64,000 nt of DNA from CALMEC01 sp964628685 (GTDB lineage Bacteria > Actinomycetota > Thermoleophilia > Miltoncostaeales > Miltoncostaeaceae), in the NCBI GenBank assembly GCA_964628685.1, contig CAZVNM010000005.1, forward strand, positions 200,979 through 264,978, given 5' to 3'. The translations under genes were made by a program, and so were the position numbers. The notes under the pieces are model-generated. The model saw only the letters and a program-made list of their open reading frames with translations. It ran no database searches and was not told the origin of the DNA. Below, piece after piece: positions 7,388 to 14,640 of this stretch (its first letter is position 1; each line of letters starts with the position of its first letter).

Positions 7388-8419
7388 GTGACTGACGAGC
7401 GCATCGCAGCACCCGACGAACGACCGGGCGAGGACGACCTCGACCGCTCGCTGCGTCCGCGCACGCTCGAAGCGTTCGTCGGGCAGGCGACCCTGCGCGA
7501 GAAGCTCGGCATCTTCCTGCAGGCGGCGCGTCAGCGCGGCGAGGCGCTCGACCACGTGCTCCTGGCGGGGCCCCCGGGTCTGGGCAAGACGTCGCTCGCC
7601 GCGATCCTGGCCAACGAGATGGGTGTGGCGTTCCACCCGACGAGCGGGCCGATCCTCGAGAAGAAGGGCGACCTGGCCGCGGTGCTCACCCAGCTGGCCG
7701 ACGGCGACGTGCTCTTCATCGACGAGATCCACCGCCTGAACCGGGCGATCGAGGAGACCCTCTATCCGGCGATGGAGGACTACCAGCTGGACGTGATGCT
7801 GGGTCAGGGGCCGTCGGCGCGCACGCTGCGCCTGGACCTGCCGCACTTCACCCTGGTGGGCGCCACCACGCGCACGGGCCTCCTGGCCGGGCCACTCCGC
7901 GACCGCTTCGGCGTCGTCGAGCGCCTCGACTACTACACGGTGGACGACCTGGCGCAGATCATCGTCCGGTCGGCGGGCCTCCTGGACGTGGCGGTGGACG
8001 ACGAGGGTGCGCGCACCCTGGCCGGACGCGCCCGCGGCACCCCGCGCATCGCCAACCGGCTGCTTCGTCGCGTGCGCGACGTGGTCCAGGTGCGCGGGCA
8101 CGCCGGCATCGACCGCGCGGTCGCCGAGGACGCCATGGGGCTGCTCGAGGTGGACGCGCTGGGGCTCGACGAGCTCGACCGCAAGATCCTGCGGGTCCTG
8201 TGCGACACGTTCGAGGGACGCCCCGTCGGGCTCGGCACCATCGCCGACGCCATCGGCGAGTCCGCCGACACGATCGAGGACGTCTACGAGCCGTTCCTGC
8301 TGCAGGAGGGGCTTCTGCTGCGCACACCCCGCGGCCGTCAGGCGACCCCGCGGGCCTTCCGTCACCTGGGGATGGACGAGCCGCGGTCCGGCGAGGAGCG
8401 GCAGCCCGGCCTCTTCTGA
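7388..8419 (+). CDS. ruvB: Holliday junction branch migration ATPase RuvB
   Basis: RuvB is the hexameric AAA+ motor that drives branch migration. The 343-residue protein shows Walker A GPPGLGKTS, Walker B LFIDEIHRL, the sensor and arginine-finger stretch TGLLAGPLRDRFG and the C-terminal winged helix ending in TPRAFRHLG. It starts at the GTG at 7388 (MTDERIAAPDERPGEDDLDR). Full-length and intact. It is followed by a convergent Uma2-like gene after 19 bases. Confidence 0.97.
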   Translation: MTDERIAAPDERPGEDDLDRSLRPRTLEAFVGQATLREKLGIFLQAARQRGEALDHVLLAGPPGLGKTSLAAILANEMGVAFHPTSGPILEKKGDLAAVLTQLADGDVLFIDEIHRLNRAIEETLYPAMEDYQLDVMLGQGPSARTLRLDLPHFTLVGATTRTGLLAGPLRDRFGVVERLDYYTVDDLAQIIVRSAGLLDVAVDDEGARTLAGRARGTPRIANRLLRRVRDVVQVRGHAGIDRAVAEDAMGLLEVDALGLDELDRKILRVLCDTFEGRPVGLGTIADAIGESADTIEDVYEPFLLQEGLLLRTPRGRQATPRAFRHLGMDEPRSGEERQPGLF

Positions 8420-8438
8420 CCGCCCCCGCGGGCGCCGC

Positions 8439-9005
8439 TCAGGTGACGATCAGGTCGCGGAACGCCACCGACGCGTCGCACTCCGGCAGCGGCACGGGGG
8501 ACTCCGCGTCGTGCACCCGCACCGTCGCGTACCCGTCGGGCCGGGGGTCGGTGTGCTCGATGATGCGGCGCCCGCGCACGTCGACCACCCAGTAGACCGG
8601 CACGCCCCACGCGGCGTAGACACGCGGCTTGTCGCGCACGTCGTAGCGCAGGGTCGTGTTGGCCACCTCGATCATGAGCACCGAGTCGTCGGGCGTGGGG
8701 AAGAGATGCGTCGGCATGTACCGGCGCGTGACCGAGAGGTCGGGTTCGGCGGTGCGGTGCGTGTGGATGGGCTGGGTGTTCTGCACCCGCACCGCGAACG
8801 AGCGCGGATAGGCGTGCGACAGGAGCCCGGTCAGGACCGTGATGATGTTGGAGTGGTCGGGACCCTCCGGGCTCAGCTCGACCACCTGCCCGTCGATGAG
8901 CTCCACGCGTCCGTTGTCGATGAAGAGGCCCGCGTCGGCCATCCGCAGGAGGTCGTCGACGGTGAACCGCCGCAGGCTGCCCGCCAGTGGTGCCTCGGTC
9001 GCCAT
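8439..9005 (-). CDS. Uma2 (DUF820)-family putative endonuclease
   Basis: A 188-residue protein of the Uma2 family, which has a PD-(D/E)xK nuclease-like fold and no settled function. The expected catalytic residues are present: Asp89 in TAEPDLSV, Glu113 in LMIEVANT, and Lys126 in RDKPRVYAAWGVPVYWVVD. The N-terminus FTVDDLLRMADAG and NGRVELIDGQVVEL is also typical. I start at the ATG at 9005; the longer frame to 9122 adds residues foreign to the family. A TAGAGT box lies 11 bases before the ATG. No partner gene is linked. Confidence 0.85.
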   Translation of the reverse strand: MATEAPLAGSLRRFTVDDLLRMADAGLFIDNGRVELIDGQVVELSPEGPDHSNIITVLTGLLSHAYPRSFAVRVQNTQPIHTHRTAEPDLSVTRRYMPTHLFPTPDDSVLMIEVANTTLRYDVRDKPRVYAAWGVPVYWVVDVRGRRIIEHTDPRPDGYATVRVHDAESPVPLPECDASVAFRDLIVT

Positions 9006-9169
9006 GATCGCCACACACTCTACCCCCGTCTCGCATCCACCCGGCGCGCTGAGCGTCCGGGGAACGGGGTGGATCACCCCGCCGAGCGAAGCGTCACCGA
9101 GGTGGATGTGACGGCGCCACACGTGAGTGTGACGTCATGCACTCGTCGCCGTGACGTCATCGCGTCGGC

Positions 9170-9967
9170 TCAGGCGCTGGGCTCGGGCAGGGGGGCGTCG
9201 GGACCCCCACGGCGGCGCAGCGGTCCGCCGGCCGGATGCTCCCGGTAGACGAGCGCGGTGAGTCCCAGCGCCGTGAGGACGCAGACGGCACCGCCCACCC
9301 CGTCCAGCCAGTAGTGGTTGGCGGTCGCCATCACGGTCACCAGCATGGCCGCGGGCCACAGCCACCAGAGGAACCGCCACCGTGACCGCACCAGGAACAT
9401 GAACGCCACGGCGTACAGGACGGTCTGTCCCACGTGCATCGAGGGCATGGCCGCGTACAGGTTGCGAAACGGCTCGAACCAGGAGAGCGTGCCGCCCAGC
9501 TCCACCGCCTCCTTCGTCGTGTCCTCCATTCCGATGTTCTCGATGAACCGCGGCGGGGCCAGCGGGTAGAGCCAGTACCCGACCACCGCCAGCAGGTTGG
9601 TGACCCAGAACCACGTGAAGACGAACCGCAGCCGCGAGCGGCGGAAGAGGTACACCCACAGGAGGAACGTCGTGTACCCGGCGGTGTAGGCGATGGTGTA
9701 GAACCAGGTGCTCACGAAGCGACCGCCCGGGATCGCGTGCACGATCTCCTGGACGTCCGGCTCGATGAACAGGCCGAGGGCGCGCTGGATGTCCATCACC
9801 TGGTCGGCGTGGTGGTACGGCGTGCGGTCGCCCGGGGCGGGGGCCACCAGGTCCCGCAACCACTCGTATGTGATGAAGAGTGCGAGGAACCCCAGGATGA
9901 GCCAGAGGATCCCCGGCCAGATGCGGGTCGGGCGGTCGCGTGCGACGGGGGATGAGGTGACGGTCAC
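9170..9967 (-). CDS. PAP2-superfamily membrane phosphatase (AUR1-like)
   Basis: A 265-residue polytopic membrane protein with about six transmembrane helices. PSMHVGQTVLY and the later ANHYWLDGVGG match the C2 and C3 motifs of the PAP2 phosphatase/haloperoxidase superfamily, with the nucleophilic and acid His residues. The long N-terminal half with WLRDL and YTAGY resembles the inositol-phosphotransferase-like PAP2_3 group. The substrate is probably a lipid or isoprenoid phosphate; this is inference. The GTG at 9967 has a TACGGT box eight bases upstream; a longer frame to 10168 would overlap the divergent yajC. Confidence 0.85.
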   Translation of the reverse strand: MTVTSSPVARDRPTRIWPGILWLILGFLALFITYEWLRDLVAPAPGDRTPYHHADQVMDIQRALGLFIEPDVQEIVHAIPGGRFVSTWFYTIAYTAGYTTFLLWVYLFRRSRLRFVFTWFWVTNLLAVVGYWLYPLAPPRFIENIGMEDTTKEAVELGGTLSWFEPFRNLYAAMPSMHVGQTVLYAVAFMFLVRSRWRFLWWLWPAAMLVTVMATANHYWLDGVGGAVCVLTALGLTALVYREHPAGGPLRRRGGPDAPLPEPSA

Positions 9968-9975
9968 GGCGGGCC

Positions 9976-9981
9976 ACCGTA
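9976..9981 (-). promoter_or_regulatory. -10 box of the PAP2 gene (leaderless type)
   Basis: TACGGT on the minus strand ends eight bases before the GTG at 9967, with no Shine-Dalgarno site. It lies in the short divergent gap shared with yajC. Confidence 0.5.
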
Positions 9982-10017
9982 GCAGCCCGCGGCCGCTGGA
10001 TCCCCTGGTCCTTCTGC

Positions 10018-10023
10018 TAACGT
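10018..10023 (+). promoter_or_regulatory. -10 box for yajC-secDF
   Basis: TAACGT lies 37 bases before the yajC TTG. Transcription would start near 10030, giving a leader of about 30 bases that includes the GTGAGGA ribosome site. Confidence 0.4.
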
Positions 10024-10060
10024 CACTCGTCGCTTTTCCCCCGATCGTGAGGACCGAGAC

Positions 10061-10366
10061 TTGGAAGCTGCGTCGCCCATCATCCTGTTCGTGATGATCA
10101 TCGGGTTCATGTGGTTCCTGGTCATCCGGCCGCAGCGCAGGCGCCAGGCGGAGCTCCAGTCGATCCACCAGGCCCTCAAGCCCGGTGACGAGGTCGTGAC
10201 GATGGCCGGCATCTACGGCACGGTCACCGAGATCGAGGAGGGCGGGACCCTGCTGCTCGAGGTCTCCGAGGACACCGAGATCCGCGTCGCGACGGCGTCG
10301 GTCTCGGCGCTCGTCAAGGACGACGCGGGGTTCTCGGCCGACGCGACGTCACCGACGGGCGTCTAG
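10061..10366 (+). CDS. yajC: preprotein translocase subunit YajC
   Basis: YajC is the small accessory subunit of the SecDF-YajC holotranslocon. The 101-residue protein has one N-terminal transmembrane helix (IILFVMIIGFMWFLVIRP) followed by PQRRRQAE and a small cytoplasmic domain with LKPGDEVVTMAGIYGTV, the family signature. The start codon is TTG at 10061, supported by GTGAGGA eight bases upstream. It is followed by secDF after 13 bases. Confidence 0.96.
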   Translation: MEAASPIILFVMIIGFMWFLVIRPQRRRQAELQSIHQALKPGDEVVTMAGIYGTVTEIEEGGTLLLEVSEDTEIRVATASVSALVKDDAGFSADATSPTGV

Positions 10367-10379
10367 GGGCACCCGGCAC

Positions 10380-13337
10380 ATGAGCCTTCGCAAGCGGTCG
10401 CTGCTCTCGCTGCTGCTGGTCCTCGGGCTGGCGCTCGCGTCACTCGGGGTCATCCTCACCAAGCCGACGTTCCTGGGGCTCGACCTCCAGGGCGGCGCCG
10501 AGGTGATCCTCCAGGCCAGCGACACGGCCGACGGCAAGGTGACGCCCGAGAACATGCGTCGCGCGGTCAACGTCATCAACAACCGCGTCAACCGGCTGGG
10601 TGTCGCCGAGCCGGAGATCCAGGTCCAGGGCAGCCGCAACATCCGGGTCGCCCTGCCCGGCATCGAGGACACCGCGGTCGTCGACGACCTCGTCAAGAGC
10701 GCACAGCTGCAGATCTATCCGTTCCAACAGACGCTGGTCGGATACGAGCGCTATCCGGGGCAGGGCATCCCGGTCGGTAAGAACCCGACGACGGACCTCT
10801 ACACGCTCATCCAGCTGGCCAACCAGACGCCGCCCGGCCAGGTGCGCGAGGGTGCCGAACCCAGCCACTACCTCTTCCGCAAGGACGCCGCCCACACGCT
10901 GGTGGCGGGTGTCGACGGCGGCCCGTACCCGACGCGCCAGAGCCTCCTGCGCCGCATGGCGACGGCGGACCAGACGATGCGGGCGGAGTACGCCCGGACC
11001 CCCAACGCCTTCGAGTGGCAGCAGATCCCCGCCGGCTTCGTGATCCTCACCGACGCCAGCGCCTCGGACCAGTCCTACGACCAGGCGACCCTGTGCGGTG
11101 AGCCCGGCGGCCAGTGCGTGCTGCTGCGCGACGAACCCGGCGCCAACGGGTCGGACCTGAGCGGCGCATCCATGGTGCTGGACCAGGTCAACCGTCCGGC
11201 GGTGGGCCTGCAGTTCACCGGCAAGGGGCAGGACCGCTTCGCCGAGCTCACCAAGCGCCTGGTGGACGACGCCCGCGCCGAGGCCCGTCCCCAGACCGAC
11301 GAGGGTCGCTTCTACAACTTCGCGATCGCACTCGACGGTGTGATCATCTCGCGCCCGTACGTCAGCTACGTCGACAACCCGACGGGCATCGACTCGGACC
11401 GTGCCGAGATCTCCGGCGGCGGGTTCACCGAGGCGTCGGCCAAGCTCCTGGCCGACCAGATCTCGTCCGGTTCGATTCCGATCCGGCTCGACACCGCCAG
11501 CTCGTCCACGGTCGGTGCATCACTGGGTGAGGACTCCCTACGACGCGGGCTCATCGCGGCCCTCGCCGGTGTCCTCATCGTCGTGGTCGGGCTGATCCTC
11601 TATTACCGCCTGCTGGGCGTCATCGCCTCGAGCATCATCGTCGTCTACGGCCTCTACCTGTGGGCCATCGCGAAGCTCATCCCGGTGGCGCTCACGCTGC
11701 CGGGCATCGCCGGTGTGATCCTCACCGTCGGTGTCGCGGCCGACGCCAGCGTCGTCATCTTCGAACGCGTGCGCGAGGAGGTCCGGGAGGGGAGACCCGC
11801 CAGGACCGCCGTGCTGTCCGGATATCGCCGCGGCATCAGCGCGATCATCGACGGCAACATCGTGACCCTGCTGACGGCGGTGTTCATCTTCCTGCTGTCC
11901 ACGTCGGGTCCGCGCGGGTTCGCCCTCACACTGCTCATCGGTGTGCTCCTGGCGCTCTTCACCGCCATGATCGCCACGCCGGCCGCCCTGGGACTCCTGG
12001 TCGAGTCCCGCCTGTTCAAGAACGAGAAGCTGGTCGGCCTCCACGCGCGCGAGCCGCGCTGGAAGATGGACGTGGTCGGCAAGTGGAAGTTCTGGCTGGG
12101 CATCTCGTTCCTGCCGCTGGTGGTGGGTCTCATCTGGGTCGGAACGCAGGGCTTCAACCTGGGCATCGACTTCACCGGCGGCAGCAAACAGAGCATCACC
12201 TTCACCGACCAGCCCTCGCAGGCCGGGCTCCGGACGACGGTGGCCGACGCCGGGTATCCCGACGCGAAGGTCACGACCTTCGATCGCACCCTCTCCGGCC
12301 AGCAGCGCACCGGATACGACATCGAGACCCGGTCGATGACCAACCAGCAGGCCGACGACCTGCTACGTGCGGTCACGCGGGCGCATCCCGGCGCCGAGCG
12401 ATTGGAGTTCACCAACGTCGGCGGCACCTTCGGGTCGGACGTCGTCCGAAACGCGATCTGGGCGATCCTGTTCTCGTTCCTTGCGGTCGTCGCGTATCTG
12501 ACGCTCAGATTCGAGCTCAAGCTGGCGATCCCAGCCCTGATCTCGGTCGTCCACGTGGTGTGGTTCGCGGTGACGATCTATTCGATCACCGGCAAGGAGA
12601 TCACCGCGGCGTCGGTCGCGGCGTTCCTCACCGTGCTCGGCTATTCGCTCTACGACGTGGTCATCGTGTTCGACCGCATCCGCGAGAACGAACCGCTCAT
12701 GCGCGGCAGGCGCTACCGCGACATCGTCAACCGATCCCTGCACGAGACGCTGACGCGGTCGATCATCACCATGGTCTCGACCCTGCTGCCGATCCTCGCC
12801 CTCTACTGGTTCGGCGGCGAGACCCTCTCGGACTTCTCGTTCGCGCTGCTCGTCGGAATCCTGACCGGTGGTATCTCGTCGCTGTTCGTCGCGGCGCCCA
12901 TCGTCGGTCTCTGGAAGGAGAAGGAACCCGACCAGCAGAAGCTCCTGGCGCGCCAGCGCAAGCGGGCCGCCCGCGCGGCGCAGGTGGACGCCGACATCCT
13001 CGACGTCGGCGCGCTCCAGCGGGCCGAGGCGGCGATGGCGGGCGCCGAGACGGACCCCGCGGCCGCGAGCCTCGATCCGCTTCTGGCCGACCCGCCCTCG
13101 GTCGACCCGGTCATCGAGGCGACGGACGAACTCGCCGCCCGCGACATCGACACCGACGAGGAGGACGTCGCCGAGGAGGCGCCGGCCCCCACCGCGTCGA
13201 CGGATGCCACCGACGGGGAGGACACCCCCGCGGGGCGGGACGGTGACGAGCCGCCGGCCAAGCCGAAGCCGCCGAAACCGCGGCCCGAGCACCGGCCGCG
13301 CCGCCACCAGAACGTCCAGCGCAAACGGCGTCGCTGA
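10380..13337 (+). CDS. secDF: fused protein translocase subunit SecD-SecF
   Basis: SecD and SecF use the proton gradient to pull proteins through SecYEG. Here one 985-residue chain carries both. The SecD half has TM1, the LGLDLQGG motif near residue 35, a large periplasmic domain and five helices from about 388 to 555 with GVAADASVVIFERVREE. The SecF half begins near 560 with its own first helix, LGIDFTGG near 594, and DVVIVFDRIRENE. A hydrophilic tail of about 130 residues (854-985), acidic and Pro-rich then strongly basic, follows the last helix. Fusion is known in some bacteria; the long tail is unusual. Two low-complexity membrane proteins follow. Confidence 0.96.
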   Translation: MSLRKRSLLSLLLVLGLALASLGVILTKPTFLGLDLQGGAEVILQASDTADGKVTPENMRRAVNVINNRVNRLGVAEPEIQVQGSRNIRVALPGIEDTAVVDDLVKSAQLQIYPFQQTLVGYERYPGQGIPVGKNPTTDLYTLIQLANQTPPGQVREGAEPSHYLFRKDAAHTLVAGVDGGPYPTRQSLLRRMATADQTMRAEYARTPNAFEWQQIPAGFVILTDASASDQSYDQATLCGEPGGQCVLLRDEPGANGSDLSGASMVLDQVNRPAVGLQFTGKGQDRFAELTKRLVDDARAEARPQTDEGRFYNFAIALDGVIISRPYVSYVDNPTGIDSDRAEISGGGFTEASAKLLADQISSGSIPIRLDTASSSTVGASLGEDSLRRGLIAALAGVLIVVVGLILYYRLLGVIASSIIVVYGLYLWAIAKLIPVALTLPGIAGVILTVGVAADASVVIFERVREEVREGRPARTAVLSGYRRGISAIIDGNIVTLLTAVFIFLLSTSGPRGFALTLLIGVLLALFTAMIATPAALGLLVESRLFKNEKLVGLHAREPRWKMDVVGKWKFWLGISFLPLVVGLIWVGTQGFNLGIDFTGGSKQSITFTDQPSQAGLRTTVADAGYPDAKVTTFDRTLSGQQRTGYDIETRSMTNQQADDLLRAVTRAHPGAERLEFTNVGGTFGSDVVRNAIWAILFSFLAVVAYLTLRFELKLAIPALISVVHVVWFAVTIYSITGKEITAASVAAFLTVLGYSLYDVVIVFDRIRENEPLMRGRRYRDIVNRSLHETLTRSIITMVSTLLPILALYWFGGETLSDFSFALLVGILTGGISSLFVAAPIVGLWKEKEPDQQKLLARQRKRAARAAQVDADILDVGALQRAEAAMAGAETDPAAASLDPLLADPPSVDPVIEATDELAARDIDTDEEDVAEEAPAPTASTDATDGEDTPAGRDGDEPPAKPKPPKPRPEHRPRRHQNVQRKRRR

Positions 13338-13389
13338 AACGACGATTGCGGTTGAAGGAACGCGCGCAATCTGGTCGAACTGATCAGAC

Positions 13390-14496
13390 GTGCGCGTTCG
13401 ACTGATCGTCTCAGCCGCGTTGGCCGCGGCGGCCACCTACTCGGCAATCATCCGAGAGGCCGCGCCCACGCTCTCACGCCGTCCCCATGGTGCGGGCGGC
13501 GAGGATGCCGGTCCACCGCCCGAGCCGGACACGCTCGTCGCGGCCGGCCGCATCACCCATGCGAACCCGGGGCCTGACGCCGGACCGGCGCCGGTCGCCG
13601 AGGCCGTCGCTCCCACCGTCGCGCGGGGGCGGACCGCCTCCGACCGGGCGGAGGACGACCCCATCAGCGTCCTCGCCCGCCAGATGCGTGAGCGGGGCGT
13701 CGCCGACCGCGCCCCCGACGTGCATGTGCACGCGCACGAGGACGTGATGGCGGAGTCCCCGTGGATCCGCCGGCGCACGCCGGCCGCGACCGCCGCGACC
13801 GCCGACGGTGCCGACATCCGCGACGCCGGTCCGGTTGCCATCGCCGAACGTGAGGAGACCCGCGGCACTGTCGCATCGGGTCGGGGGGGAGCCACCGTGG
13901 ACCGTTTGACGGAGGGGCGCACGAGCCCGTTCACCTCGCGTGTGCGCGATCTCACCCGGATGACCGACCCCGCCGCGCCCGTCGCGACGCCCGCCGCCAC
14001 CGGCGGTGACGAGGGGGACGCGATCCCGACCACCCCGGTGGCCCGCACCGCGGCCACACCGCCCTGCGCCCTCATCGACCGCGTCGCCGCACGACGGGGT
14101 CGTCCGTCGCCGCCGCCCACGGGTCCCGCACCCGTCGTCCTGATCGGCTCGCGTCCGGCGCGCCGCCCCCGCACCGAGGAGCCCACGATGACCACGTCCG
14201 TCGCGACCCCGATCCCCGCACCGCTCACGCAGGGGCGCTTCTCGCTGCGCGCGGTCGCCGCGAGCGCCGGCGACATGACCCTGACGGCCGTCACGTTCGA
14301 CCGTCCCATCGACGCCACGCTGCCGGTGGACGCCATCGACCTGGCGGTGGACTCCGCCACCAACATGGCCCGCGGCGGCCTGCGCGTCCTCGACGGCCGG
14401 GGCTTCGCACCCGACGAGGACGGCTTCGCGCTCATGCTGACCGCCGACGCGCCGGGCCCCTTCGCGGTGACCGGCACGTACCGCGTCAGCGCCTAG
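13390..14496 (+). CDS. low-complexity anchored protein with shared C-terminal domain (A)
   Basis: A 368-residue protein of unrecognised family. It begins at GTG 13390 with a basic, hydrophobic segment (RVRLIVSAALAAAATYSA) that could be a signal or anchor. A long stretch to about residue 265 is rich in Ala, Pro, Thr, Asp and Arg and probably disordered. The last about 90 residues form a compact domain from GRFSLRAVAA to GPFAVTGTYRV, with GFAPDEDGFAL in the middle. The same domain ends the next gene (GRFAL, GFAPTSEGFTL, GSFAMSGTF). It lies 52 bases after secDF, so co-transcription is possible. Function unknown. Confidence 0.65.
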   Translation: MRVRLIVSAALAAAATYSAIIREAAPTLSRRPHGAGGEDAGPPPEPDTLVAAGRITHANPGPDAGPAPVAEAVAPTVARGRTASDRAEDDPISVLARQMRERGVADRAPDVHVHAHEDVMAESPWIRRRTPAATAATADGADIRDAGPVAIAEREETRGTVASGRGGATVDRLTEGRTSPFTSRVRDLTRMTDPAAPVATPAATGGDEGDAIPTTPVARTAATPPCALIDRVAARRGRPSPPPTGPAPVVLIGSRPARRPRTEEPTMTTSVATPIPAPLTQGRFSLRAVAASAGDMTLTAVTFDRPIDATLPVDAIDLAVDSATNMARGGLRVLDGRGFAPDEDGFALMLTADAPGPFAVTGTYRVSA

Positions 14497-14505
14497 CGGT
14501 CCGTG

Positions 14506-14525
14506 GCCCGGGCGGAGCGCCGGGC
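14506..14525 (+). terminator. possible weak hairpin after protein A gene
   Basis: GCCCGG and CCGGGC pair across an eight-base loop ten bases after the stop codon. There is no T-run, so this is a weak candidate. Confidence 0.25.
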
Positions 14526-14578
14526 GGCACCGACGGCGCGTCCCACCGCCGACTCAAGCCGACTCCGGTCCACGCCGA

Positions 14579-14584
14579 TAGCGT
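14579..14584 (+). promoter_or_regulatory. -10 box before protein B gene
   Basis: TAGCGT lies 56 bases before the ATG at 14641. The leader contains a GGGAGTG ribosome site seven bases before the ATG. No -35 box is clear. Confidence 0.3.
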
Positions 14585-14640
14585 GGAGGAGCGCCGCCAC
14601 GCCTCCTGTCCGGCGGCTCCGACCACGGGAGTGATTCACG

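Noticed and set aside
13344..13371. GATTGCG/CGCAATC inverted repeat after secDF as a terminator
   Set aside because: Only seven base pairs with a 14-base loop and no T-run.
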